A DNA stretch of 64,000 bases from Bacteroidota bacterium (GTDB lineage: Bacteria; Bacteroidota; Bacteroidia; Chitinophagales; Saprospiraceae): assembly GCA_016124585.1 (NCBI GenBank), contig WGNL01000010.1:295790-359789 (forward strand), in the 5' to 3' direction. Below, one piece after another: positions 8,175 through 16,085 of the stretch; positions within the stretch are counted from its first letter, which is position 1; every line of letters starts with the position of its first letter. The position numbers were made by a program, and so were the translations under genes. The notes below the pieces were generated by a model. The model saw only the letters and a program-made list of their open reading frames with translations. It was not told the origin of the DNA and ran no database searches.

Positions 8175-8486
8175 TCAACAGCAGCGACTGAACATCTCGC
8201 CGAATGCCGCCGTGAACTCCCGCAAAACCTCCATGTTCAGGCAGTAGCAAACCTTGGGCGGTTCCACGCTTCCGGTGATGATGCCCACGTTTTTCATCGC
8301 TTTCAAGTGCTGCGAGACCGTACTTTGCGACAGCGGGAGCACATCCACCAAATCCCCGCATACACAGGCTTTGGTTTTGAGCAAATGCTGAATGATGGCT
8401 ACTCTAGCAGGATGTGCCAGCGCCTTTGCCAGTTCAGCAATTCGGTTCTGTTCGGTAGAAAATGCTGCTGTTTTGCTAAGTCCCAT
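8175..8486 (-). CDS. arsR: ArsR-family metalloregulatory repressor
   Basis: 103-residue winged-helix regulator that releases DNA on binding a metal or metalloid. The recognition helix region reads LSQSTVSQHLKAM (about residues 52-64). The preceding ACVCGDLV (Cys41, Cys43) matches the CVC-DL metalloid-binding box of classical As(III)-sensing ArsR proteins. Further Cys pairs at 80/82 and 102/103 could add ligands. The palindromic operator 18 nt upstream of the start codon implies autoregulation; a second identical operator follows the gene. No arsenate reductase or arsenite pump gene is present in the window, so the inducer could also be another thiophilic species. Confidence 0.9.
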   Translation of the reverse strand: MGLSKTAAFSTEQNRIAELAKALAHPARVAIIQHLLKTKACVCGDLVDVLPLSQSTVSQHLKAMKNVGIITGSVEPPKVCYCLNMEVLREFTAAFGEMFSRCC

Positions 8487-8504
8487 CCGTCGGGTTTGAA
8501 ATTC

Positions 8505-8520
8505 ATCGCAATATTACGAT
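8505..8520. promoter_or_regulatory. Putative ArsR operator, copy 2 (autoregulation)
   Basis: Exact second copy of ATCGCAATATTACGAT, 18 nt upstream of the arsR start codon on the minus strand and 351 bp from copy 1 inside the same locus. The position overlaps where RNA polymerase would bind, consistent with repression of arsR by its own product. Confidence 0.7.
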
Positions 8521-8588
8521 TATTAGGTTTTGAAAAGCAATTTTTCAGGAAAGTTTTTTTGAAAAAAAATTGCTTGCTTAATTTTCGG

Positions 8589-8619
8589 TTGCAGCCACTT
8601 GGTACCTACGGTAATTTTG
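8589..8619 (+). promoter_or_regulatory. Bacteroidota-type promoter of ada
   Basis: A -33 TTG at 8589-8591 and a -7 box TAATTTTG at 8612-8619, separated by 20 bases, match the TTG-N19ish-TAnnTTTG consensus of the Bacteroidota housekeeping sigma factor. The ada ATG follows 21 bases after the -7 box. Confidence 0.6.
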
Positions 8620-8640
8620 CCCTCAACAAAATATATAAAA

Positions 8641-9708
8641 ATGCTCACGACGACATTACCCGACACGACCACCATGTACCAAGCCCTGTTGAACAAGGAT
8701 ACCAGTTTTGAAGGTATTTTTTTTGCGGGTATCAAGACCACTGGCATTTTTTGCAGGCCCAGTTGCACTGCCAGAAAACCCAAGCCTGAGAACGTAGAGT
8801 ACTACGCCAATGCGAGTGAAGCCATCCGCCACGGCTATCGGCCCTGCAAGGTTTGCCACCCGATGGAACTGAAGGACGCAACCCCTGATTGGCTCGAACC
8901 GCTGCTCAAAGAAATTGGCGCTGACCCTTCTATCCGGTTGCGCAGCAGTGACCTTCGGGAACGTGGACTGCAGCCAGAGCGAGTAAGCCGTTGGTTCAAA
9001 AAAACACACGGCATCACCTTTCAGGCCTATTTGAGAATGCTCCGCATTAACCAGGCTTTTGGACAAATCAGGCATGGTGAGCGGGTGACGGATACGGCTT
9101 TCAGCAACGGCTATGAATCGCTTAGTGGCTTTGCTGATTCTTTCAAAAAAACTACAGGTTTTGCGCCAGCAAAAAGTACTAATAAAAAAATCATCACAGT
9201 GACTAGGCTGCTGACGCCCCTCGGCCCGATGATGGCTGGTGCCACAGACCACGGCATCTGCCTACTTGAATTTACAGACCGTAGGATGCTGGAAACACAA
9301 ATCAGCCGTTTGAAAAAATACTTGAAAGCTGAGATAGTGTCTGGCGAGCATTCATTTTTTTCGATGCTAAACGAGCAACTGAACGATTATTTCGATGGAA
9401 AAAGAAAGGATTTTGGATTGCCGCTGGACTTGACGGGGACAGCTTTTCAGCAACAAGTTTGGACAGAATTATTACAAATTCCATATGGCAAAACACGTTC
9501 GTACAAAGAGCAGGCGACCAATATTGGGAACCCTAAAGCGGTTCGGGCAGTGGCAAGGGCAAATGGCGACAACCGAATTTCTATCATCATTCCTTGCCAT
9601 CGGGTCATTGGTTCTGACGGTGAGTTGACAGGTTACGGAGGTGGGCTTTGGCGGAAAAAATGGCTGCTCGAACATGAACAGAATTCAAAATTGAAAGTGG
9701 ATAATTGA
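8641..9708 (+). CDS. ada: Bifunctional Ada: methylphosphotriester sensor/activator and O6-methylguanine-DNA methyltransferase
   Basis: Alkylation-repair protein that transfers methyl groups from DNA onto its own cysteines and acts as an activator of the adaptive response. With the ATG at 8641 it has 355 residues, and the four zinc-site cysteines fall at 38, 42, 69 and 72, the same numbers as in E. coli Ada, which supports this start over the TTG at 8599. An AraC-type helix-turn-helix segment covers ~85-175, followed by the methyltransferase domain with the acceptor site PCHRV (Cys319) and the downstream GYGGGLWRKKWLL. The last nine codons (NSKLKVDN and stop) lie inside one arm of an intergenic heptad-repeat element, so the C-terminal tail is probably a repeat-derived extension. 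Confidence 0.95.
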   Translation: MLTTTLPDTTTMYQALLNKDTSFEGIFFAGIKTTGIFCRPSCTARKPKPENVEYYANASEAIRHGYRPCKVCHPMELKDATPDWLEPLLKEIGADPSIRLRSSDLRERGLQPERVSRWFKKTHGITFQAYLRMLRINQAFGQIRHGERVTDTAFSNGYESLSGFADSFKKTTGFAPAKSTNKKIITVTRLLTPLGPMMAGATDHGICLLEFTDRRMLETQISRLKKYLKAEIVSGEHSFFSMLNEQLNDYFDGKRKDFGLPLDLTGTAFQQQVWTELLQIPYGKTRSYKEQATNIGNPKAVRAVARANGDNRISIIIPCHRVIGSDGELTGYGGGLWRKKWLLEHEQNSKLKVDN

Positions 9709-9760
9709 CAACTATCGCATTTGTTTCAATTGTCAATTATCCATTGTCAATTATCCATTC
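9681..9760. repeat. Heptad-word inverted element A (ada / surA-like junction)
   Basis: The right side consists of tandem 7-bp words (TCAATTG, TCAATTA, TCCATTG and so on, 9726-9760), including an exact 14-bp tandem duplication at 9730-9743 and 9744-9757. The reverse complement of the left side (9681-9711) is built from the same words. The arms TGGATAATTGACAA (9698-9711) and its complement (9730-9743) can form a 14-bp stem. It separates two convergent genes and overlaps the ada 3' end. Confidence 0.75.
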
Positions 9761-11122
9761 CTATGGTTTTGCCCCTTCTAGCCATTTGCTGATGCCGGGG
9801 CAAGCTTGATAAGTTTGATCGATGCGGATGTATGTGGAGCGTACTTTTTCTTCGACCCACCGGGCAGTTTCAGCGGACTTTTTTTGCTCAATGGCAGCTG
9901 TCTGAATTTTTGCATAATCCTTCTCCAAACTTGCCACGTGAGGTTGCGTTCGGCTCTGTAGCTGCACAATTCTAAAAAAGGTTTCACCACGTGGGTCTGT
10001 AAAGCTGAAGGGCTTTGAAAATTCGCCAACTTTCATAGTGTCAATGGTGAAATAGATGGCAGGCTCTAAGTCCCCAATTTCAAAAAACGAGTTGCCACTG
10101 GCTGGATTGACGAGCTTACCGTCGTTGTTGTAGCTCTGTACGTCTTTATAGCCAAACATTTTTACTGCCTTCGAAAAACTGATGCTGTCCGACATAAGCA
10201 ATTGGCGTACGGAGTCGAGTTTGTGTTCTGTGAGGGCAAGGTCAGCATCGGTAATTTCAGGTTTAACAAGGATGTGCCTGGTGTTTATGCTGTTGCCACG
10301 GCGTCCAATCAGTTGAATGAGGTGGAACCCGAATTCAGACTCCACTACATCTGAAATTTGATTCTCGTCAAGTTTGTAAGCTGCTGCTTCGAAAGCTGCC
10401 ACAAATTTCCCCCGTTTGGTCCAACCGAGGTCGCCGCCAATTCTTGCACTGGCAAAGTCATCGGAATATTTTTTTGCCAATTCTTCGAATGATTCGCCAC
10501 CTTCCACAATGCGCTTGCGGATGTCGGTTAGTTTGTCAATGGCCTTTTGGCGTTCAACGGCATTGATTTCTGGCTTCATCACAATTTCGCCGATTTCCAC
10601 TTCCGAATTGAAATAAGGCAAGCTGTCTCGTGGGATTTTTTTGAAAAATGCCTTCACTTCGGACGGCGTCACGCTTATACCTTCCATGACTTTAGAACGC
10701 ATTCTGTCTGCAAGCAACTGGCTTTTGAGGTCCTCTCTGAATGACTGCTTTACTTCGCCGATGGACTGGCCGTAATAATCCTCGAACTGGTTAACGTCAC
10801 CACCCATGTAATCGAGGATTTGCTCAATACGGGCATTCATCTGGTCTTCCACTTCTTCATCTTTCACTTCCACGCTGTCGATTTTTGCTTGGTTCACGAG
10901 CAGTTTTTGCGTGAGCAGGTTGTCCAGCATTAGGCAGCGGGCGTCGGGGGGGAGCTTGCCGCCTTGCTTGTCGGCAATGAGCGCAATCTGCTCTTCCAGT
11001 TCTGAAAGCAAAATGTATTCGCCTCCCACATTGGCAACCACTTTGTCAATCACTTCACGTTGGGCAACCAGTTGCGAAGCAATAAAAACCGCTAAAAGCC
11101 CAAGGGCAATTCTTTTTATCAT
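9761..11122 (-). CDS. Periplasmic peptidyl-prolyl isomerase, SurA-like
   Basis: 453-residue exported chaperone/foldase. The ATG at 11122 gives a clean signal peptide ending LVAQ; the longer frame to 11152 adds charged residues ahead of it. After the N-terminal SurA-type chaperone segment (VVANVGGEYILLSELEEQI, ~25-160) come two parvulin-type rotamase domains. The first is at ~170-275 with GGDLGWTKRGKFVAAFEAAAYKL and GFHLIQL; the second, ~280-400, is more degenerate. By analogy with SurA it should help outer-membrane beta-barrels fold. It is the last gene of a three-gene operon with another PpiC isomerase and a SurA-N-like lipoprotein. Confidence 0.88.
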   Translation of the reverse strand: MIKRIALGLLAVFIASQLVAQREVIDKVVANVGGEYILLSELEEQIALIADKQGGKLPPDARCLMLDNLLTQKLLVNQAKIDSVEVKDEEVEDQMNARIEQILDYMGGDVNQFEDYYGQSIGEVKQSFREDLKSQLLADRMRSKVMEGISVTPSEVKAFFKKIPRDSLPYFNSEVEIGEIVMKPEINAVERQKAIDKLTDIRKRIVEGGESFEELAKKYSDDFASARIGGDLGWTKRGKFVAAFEAAAYKLDENQISDVVESEFGFHLIQLIGRRGNSINTRHILVKPEITDADLALTEHKLDSVRQLLMSDSISFSKAVKMFGYKDVQSYNNDGKLVNPASGNSFFEIGDLEPAIYFTIDTMKVGEFSKPFSFTDPRGETFFRIVQLQSRTQPHVASLEKDYAKIQTAAIEQKKSAETARWVEEKVRSTYIRIDQTYQACPGISKWLEGAKP

Positions 11123-11206
11123 TGATGATTCTATTTTTTGATGTCTAGGCAAATTTCAGGGTTGGTCAGAGGATTTGCAGTTTAAAGAAAGCTTGCTGCA
11201 CAAATC

Positions 11207-12115
11207 TTATTCGAACACTTTCAAGTTGTTTTTTTGCACAGCTTCTTGGTAAAGTTTATCCTTCAAATCTTCCAAAAGTTCAGTTTTTCTTTTGTGCAAA
11301 ATGACTTTCCTTGCTTGGTCTTCGATGTAGGATAGTGGTGCAATTTCTTTTTTGCGGACTAGCTCCAACAACTTGAAATAGTACACAAAGTTTTCGTCCC
11401 GTTGGATGAAGTCCTTTCTGTTTTCAACATTGTCAACGGTCAAAGTGCCCTGCGGCATGTAAGCCGCAATATCGTCCACGTTGTACCAAGTATTGTCTTG
11501 CAAGTGATGCACTGCTGCATGTTGGCTGCACCACCTTGAGAGGTCTGCAAAGTCCTCACTTTTGTTGCTGTTCCACCAATCCTGAGCTTTGTCAGAGTTT
11601 GGAGCATTTCGAGGTGCTTTGATGAAACGGCATCGCAAAATGGGGGTCTCAAGCTGGTACTGCTCTTTGTTTTTTTCGTAAAATTCTTGTAGCTGTTGCT
11701 CCGTCACCGTAGAATCCAGCAACTTGTTCATCACAAGGTTCCCGTAATTGTTCTTGATGAGCGAGGCACGATAATCAGCTACCAATTTTTCAAGGTTGAG
11801 GTCTTCGGGGATGTTCTGTTCTGCCTCGTGCAGCAGGGCCATTTCCCGCATCCAATATCTAACATAGGTGTTGATGATGACCGTACTATCCTCCCCGGTA
11901 ATGCCCTGCGGCAACATTCCGTCCATGTCGGAGAGGTAAAGGGTTTTGTCATAAATACGGCCCAACTTCCGGTCGTTTTTTGAGTGTTTGGTATCGTTGC
12001 TGCATGAACCGAGCAAAGCAAAGACCGCCGCTGCAAAAAGCAGAAACCAGGCGGAGAAACGCTCCCCGCCTGGTTTATTATTCTGCTTAGCAATATTTTT
12101 TGTAGTGAAGTTCAT
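11207..12115 (-). CDS. Lipoprotein, SurA N-terminal-like foldase accessory
   Basis: 302 residues from the ATG at 12115. A hydrophobic segment at ~22-37 ends in the lipobox LLGSC (Cys38), so it should be lipid-anchored in the periplasm. The body is mostly helical and charged and contains the LxEFYEKNKEQYQ pattern that marks parvulin/SurA-type chaperones, but no recognisable rotamase core. It sits between two PpiC-type isomerases in the same direction, a triad I have seen in other Bacteroidota, suggesting that all three act on outer-membrane or secreted proteins. Oddity: codons ~13-23, just before the hydrophobic segment, form a perfect DNA hairpin (12044-12076). Confidence 0.75.
   Translation of the reverse strand: MNFTTKNIAKQNNKPGGERFSAWFLLFAAAVFALLGSCSNDTKHSKNDRKLGRIYDKTLYLSDMDGMLPQGITGEDSTVIINTYVRYWMREMALLHEAEQNIPEDLNLEKLVADYRASLIKNNYGNLVMNKLLDSTVTEQQLQEFYEKNKEQYQLETPILRCRFIKAPRNAPNSDKAQDWWNSNKSEDFADLSRWCSQHAAVHHLQDNTWYNVDDIAAYMPQGTLTVDNVENRKDFIQRDENFVYYFKLLELVRKKEIAPLSYIEDQARKVILHKRKTELLEDLKDKLYQEAVQKNNLKVFE
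12044..12076. other. Perfect inverted repeat inside the 5' coding region of the foldase lipoprotein
   Basis: Arms AAACCAGGCGG (12044-12054) and its exact complement (12066-12076) with an 11-nt loop. It encodes the NKPGGERFSAW stretch, which is unusually long and hydrophilic for the n-region of a lipoprotein signal. It could act on translation of this gene, or mark an inserted sequence. Confidence 0.6.
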
Positions 12116-12181
12116 ATTGGTTTGCTCGTTAGTTGGTGTAAAGATAGGCGTACCCAACACGCCAACCAACCAGCTGCAAAC

Positions 12182-14161
12182 TTACTTTTTAACCATGCTA
12201 TTGAAGACTTTTTCGTTTGTCTTCACTTTGTATTCTTTACGGAGTGACTCCAACCAGCGCTTTTCCAAGTAATCTTGGTAGTCGGCAACTACGTAGCCAC
12301 GGGCTTCCAACAACGTTTTCTGGCCTGGTTGTAGGATTTCCTCCAGCTTGAAAAAATTGTAGGATTTGTCCCTTTTGCTGATGTCCACAGGAGATAACGC
12401 ACCCACTTTCCATTCCATTTTGTCCACCACTTCGTTACGGCCTTTTTCATATTGTTTCTCCGTGCGGCTAAGGATTTTGTCCTCATCCGTGTTGAATTTG
12501 GCAAGTACGGTTTCAGGGTCGTTGTGCTTCGCAAATTCCCGGATCTGGTTGATTTTGTCTTTGGCTTTTTCAACCAGTGCATACTGGCTCAATACGGCAC
12601 GTTCTTCCCATTTGTAGTTGGCTTTGTTTTTTTCGTAAAACGCTTCTAAGCCAACAGAATCCGCAGAAGCCTTGTCCCAAACTTCCATTTTGGTGACTTC
12701 GAAGAGCATGACACCTTCTTCGTACTCCCGCATCAGGGATTTGAACTCAGGGTATTTTGTGTCCAGCAATTTCTCTTCGTGTTTCAAAGCAGTTTCACCA
12801 ACATAGTCCTCGTAGAGGTTTTCCACTGTTTGAGCGATGCCTGCTCCTGACATTTGTTGACGCTTGCGGGAAGCTTTGGCGCAGTACTCAGCAAAGTCGC
12901 CAAGTGTGATTTTCTCCGAGTTTCCGAAGGAAAAAAGTGGCTTTGTGGATGGCACCTCAGGTGCTTTCCATTTGTATGTCAAAAAACTTTTGGTGGTATC
13001 CGCTTCTAAAGTGGCGATGAAATTGGCCAGCGTTGTATGGTCTTCTGTGAAATTGCTTTCCTTTTTAATTCGCTCGATCATTTTCTGTCGGGCCAATTCG
13101 TAGCGGGTATCCTGCTTGATTTGGTTTTGCAACCTAGATTTCACTACTGTAAACGGTTCGTCCCGTTTTAGGCTGATCCGCTTGAGGATGTGCCAGCCAA
13201 TTGAAGTCATAATTGGTGGTGAAAAATCACCATCATTTTGCAGCGCAAATGCGGCATCTTCAAACGGTTTTTCATAGCGGTTGATACCAAAAAAACCGAT
13301 GTAACCACCTTTTGCAGCAGTAGCTTGGTCCATCGAACCCGTTTTGGCAAGTTCCTCAAAATTGGCACCACCTTGCAAAGCGGAGTACAGCGAGTCAATG
13401 GCACGGCGTGCCTTGATTCCATCAGGGAATTTATCCAGCCGCACCATGATATGCGATATTTCCACTTCGCCACGTGCTGGTCGGCGACCATGAACGATCA
13501 GCAGGTGGTAACCACCGTTGGTACGGATTGGGCCTTGAAGTTTACCGATTGGGGCAGTGTAAGCCGCTGTTTCTAAATTGTAAAATCCATTAGGAAAAAG
13601 GGCGGTTACATATCCGATATGACCTAAGTTTTTGTTGACTGATTTGTCGGTGGAATAAACCATTGCAGTAGCACCGAAATCCTCGCCCCGCTCCAATTTA
13701 GCTTTCGCTTCCATAATTTTGTTCCAAGCTGCGAGGGTGTCGGCTGGTGAAGCGTTTGGAGGAAATGATACCATGATGTGGCTAATATCCACGTCTTGCT
13801 TGGTACGCTCGTAGGCTTCGTCCACCAATTTTTCTGTGACTTCCCGATCGATTAAATAGGAGTCTGCAAGCTGGCGGCGGTAGCCTTCCAATTCTTGTTT
13901 CAAGGAAGAAATGGTATCCAATTTCATGTCCTTGGCCTTTTTAACCTTCAGTTTGAAATTTGTGTAAAGGTCAAGGTACTCTTGTAGGCTGGCTTTTGAG
14001 TAATCGGCTTTGTCACCGTTGGTTTTGGAGTATATGTACTTGAATTCGGAGAGATGAACTGGTGTGTCATCCACTGAGAATAGTACAGGGTCGTCCTTCT
14101 GGGCAAAAAGACCTGTAGAGAGGAACGTGACAAAAAGCAAAATCAAGAAACGATTCGGCAT
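12182..14161 (-). CDS. Periplasmic peptidyl-prolyl isomerase with tandem PpiC domains
   Basis: 659-residue exported foldase, started at the ATG at 14161 because MPNRFLILLFVTFLSTGLFA is a typical signal peptide; the longer frame upstream is leader DNA. Residues ~90-120 are SurA/PrsA-like helical chaperone sequence. Two parvulin domains follow: DISHIMVSFPPNASPADT with GHIGYVTALFPNGFYNLETAAY and GGYHLLIV, then EISHIMVRLDKFPDG with GGYIGFFGINRYEKPFEDAAF and GWHILK. The C-terminal third is helical (YEKNKANYKWEERAV) and ends basic. First gene of the foldase operon, with a good promoter about 120 bases upstream. Confidence 0.88.
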   Translation of the reverse strand: MPNRFLILLFVTFLSTGLFAQKDDPVLFSVDDTPVHLSEFKYIYSKTNGDKADYSKASLQEYLDLYTNFKLKVKKAKDMKLDTISSLKQELEGYRRQLADSYLIDREVTEKLVDEAYERTKQDVDISHIMVSFPPNASPADTLAAWNKIMEAKAKLERGEDFGATAMVYSTDKSVNKNLGHIGYVTALFPNGFYNLETAAYTAPIGKLQGPIRTNGGYHLLIVHGRRPARGEVEISHIMVRLDKFPDGIKARRAIDSLYSALQGGANFEELAKTGSMDQATAAKGGYIGFFGINRYEKPFEDAAFALQNDGDFSPPIMTSIGWHILKRISLKRDEPFTVVKSRLQNQIKQDTRYELARQKMIERIKKESNFTEDHTTLANFIATLEADTTKSFLTYKWKAPEVPSTKPLFSFGNSEKITLGDFAEYCAKASRKRQQMSGAGIAQTVENLYEDYVGETALKHEEKLLDTKYPEFKSLMREYEEGVMLFEVTKMEVWDKASADSVGLEAFYEKNKANYKWEERAVLSQYALVEKAKDKINQIREFAKHNDPETVLAKFNTDEDKILSRTEKQYEKGRNEVVDKMEWKVGALSPVDISKRDKSYNFFKLEEILQPGQKTLLEARGYVVADYQDYLEKRWLESLRKEYKVKTNEKVFNSMVKK

Positions 14162-14279
14162 GGTAGGATGTATTTTGGTTATCAAATGCTTTGAATAAGG
14201 TTGTCGGGAGTTGGGCAAAACGGCGGCAGGTTCATAAAGATTGCTGGAGCCACTTGCACAACGGCCAAAAAAAGCGCCG

Positions 14280-14308
14280 CAAAAGTAGCAAAATTTAAAG
14301 GCGGACAA
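14280..14308 (-). promoter_or_regulatory. Promoter of the foldase operon
   Basis: Read on the minus strand: -33 TTG (14308-14306), 18-base spacer, -7 box TACTTTTG (14287-14280), then a GC-rich start region. This predicts a leader of about 110 nt before the ATG at 14161. It is divergent from the lysS promoter. Confidence 0.6.
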
Positions 14309-14367
14309 TCTTTTGCCCCAGTCATTTGAATTTCATTTGATTTTATGGGCAATGCTGGCATTTCGAC

Positions 14368-14375
14368 TATTTTTG
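14368..14375 (+). promoter_or_regulatory. Probable -7 box of lysS
   Basis: TATTTTTG followed by GCGCACCG fits TAnnTTTG plus a GC-rich start region. No TTG is found at the ideal -33 distance, so this is weaker than the foldase promoter. The heptad element B would lie wholly inside the 5' leader. Confidence 0.4.
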
Positions 14376-14387
14376 CGCACCGTTTCG

Positions 14388-14464
14388 GAGTTATGAGTTA
14401 AGGGTTAAGAGTTAAGAGATATTCTGACTTGGGACTTTCAAAACTCATAACCCATAACTCATAA
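14388..14464. repeat. Heptad-word inverted element B (lysS leader)
   Basis: Left words GAGTTAT, GAGTTAA, GGGTTAA, GAGTTAA run head to tail from 14388. The right side (14439-14464) read in reverse complement gives GAGTTAT and GGGTTAT again. The arms match at 21 of 23 positions, giving a large stem that ends 8 nt before the lysS ATG. Confidence 0.75.
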
Positions 14465-14472
14465 ATAAAATT

Positions 14473-16014
14473 ATGTCCGAACAAGAACTCGTCCGTAGGG
14501 ACAACTTGCAGAAAATCAAAGACTTAGGCATTAATCCTTATCCACCGGAACTTTTCCCGGTCAATGTCACTGCCACTGAAATCAAGGCGAACTATAAAGA
14601 AGAAATCCTCGAAGATGGTACCAAGAACCGCTTGAATTACCAAGCAGTTTGCATCGCTGGACGCATCATGGCTCAGCGGGAGGCTGGCAAGGCCATGTTC
14701 ATGAATATTTTGGATAGCACTGGCACGATTCAATTGTATATGAAGCGGGACGAGCTTGCTTCGCAAAATGAAGCTGGCGAACCTGATTACACTTTCTTCG
14801 ATGTTTTGGTGAAAAAACTGCTCGACCTCGGCGACTTCGTTGGTGTGAAGGGCTACGTTTTCAATACAAAAACTGGGGAAACGAGCATTCACGTGCAGGA
14901 ACTGACCTTGCTGGCCAAATCCCTCCGTCCACTCCCCATCGTGAAGCGGGACGCCGAAGGCAATGTTCACGATGCATTCACCGACCCTGAGCTCCGCTAC
15001 CGGATGCGCTACGTTGACCTCATCGTAAACCCAGAGGTGAAGGAAACCTTCATCAAGCGGACGAAAATGATTGCTTCCATCCGCAGTTTTCTCAATGAAC
15101 GGGGAGGTATGGAAGTGGACACGCCCGTCCTTCAACCCATCCCCGGTGGCGCTGCGGCCCGCCCGTTCAAGACGCACCACAATGCGCTCGACGTGCCTTT
15201 TTTCATGCGAGTGGCCAACGAATTGTACCTCAAGCGCCTTATCGTCGGCGGCTTCGAGTGGGTGTATGAGTTCAGCCGGAACTTCCGCAACGAGGGCATG
15301 GACCGGACGCACAACCCAGAGTTCACCATCCTGGAATTCTACGTGGCCTACAAGGATTATTTCTGGATGATGGAAACAACCGAGCAGTTGCTAGAGCGCG
15401 CTGCCCTCGATACCTGCGGTACAACGGAGGTTGTTTTTGGGGATTCGATATTGAGTTTCAAAGCGCCTTTCCAGCGAATCAGCATTTACGAAGCCATCGA
15501 AAAACACAGTGGAATTGATGTTTCCAACATGGATGAAGAAGCCTTGCGGGAGGTCTGCAAAAAATTGCACATCGAACTCGACCCAAGTATGGGCCGTGGC
15601 AAATTGATTGACGAAATCTTCGGGGAAGTGGCTGAGAAGCACATGATTCAGCCCACTTTCGTCACCGACCACCCGGTGGAAATGTCTCCGCTCACAAAGA
15701 AGCACCGCAGCAAACCCGGCCTTGTGGAGCGCTTCGAATTGTACTGCAACGGCAAGGAAATCGCCAATGCCTACACCGAGTTAAACGACCCGATTGACCA
15801 GCGGGAACGCTTTGAAGACCAAGTAAAACTCATGGAGCGGGGTGACGACGAGGCCATGTACATCGACCACGATTTCCTCCGGGCGATGGAATTCGGGATG
15901 CCACCCATGTCTGGTATCGGTTTCGGCATTGACCGTTTGGCTATGCTGTTTACAGGCCAGGCAAGCATTCAGGAAGTGCTGTTCTTCCCGCAGATGCGGC
16001 CGGAAGTGTTCTAA
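14473..16014 (+). CDS. lysS: Lysyl-tRNA synthetase, class II
   Basis: Charges tRNA-Lys with lysine. 513 residues, the usual bacterial length. The N-terminal OB-fold anticodon-binding domain (~55-160) is recognisable, and the class II core carries motif 1 around ERGGMEVDTPVLQPIPGG, motif 2 FRNEGMDRTHNPEFT and motif 3 GIGFGIDRLAML near the C-terminus. The zinc-free LysU/LysS type is evident. It has its own leader containing a heptad-word stem and is followed by another such element before ddl, with no obvious terminator, so read-through into ddl is possible. Confidence 0.98.
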   Translation: MSEQELVRRDNLQKIKDLGINPYPPELFPVNVTATEIKANYKEEILEDGTKNRLNYQAVCIAGRIMAQREAGKAMFMNILDSTGTIQLYMKRDELASQNEAGEPDYTFFDVLVKKLLDLGDFVGVKGYVFNTKTGETSIHVQELTLLAKSLRPLPIVKRDAEGNVHDAFTDPELRYRMRYVDLIVNPEVKETFIKRTKMIASIRSFLNERGGMEVDTPVLQPIPGGAAARPFKTHHNALDVPFFMRVANELYLKRLIVGGFEWVYEFSRNFRNEGMDRTHNPEFTILEFYVAYKDYFWMMETTEQLLERAALDTCGTTEVVFGDSILSFKAPFQRISIYEAIEKHSGIDVSNMDEEALREVCKKLHIELDPSMGRGKLIDEIFGEVAEKHMIQPTFVTDHPVEMSPLTKKHRSKPGLVERFELYCNGKEIANAYTELNDPIDQRERFEDQVKLMERGDDEAMYIDHDFLRAMEFGMPPMSGIGFGIDRLAMLFTGQASIQEVLFFPQMRPEVF

Positions 16015-16085
16015 TTTACGGTTTACGATTTACGATTTTGGATTTTATGCCCAAGCGTAATTCGTAAATCCCTAATCGTGAATCC
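16015..16085. repeat. Heptad-word inverted element C (lysS-ddl spacer)
   Basis: The whole spacer is made of 7-bp words. From 16015 they read TTTACGG, TTTACGA, TTTACGA and two diverged words. Positions 16055-16085 in reverse complement read TTCACGA, TTAGGGA, TTTACGA. It starts right at the lysS stop and ends at the ddl ATG. Confidence 0.75.

Noticed and set aside
8599..8640. TTG at 8599 as the ada start
   Set aside because: It would include the promoter -7 box region; the ATG at 8641 puts the zinc cysteines at the expected numbers.
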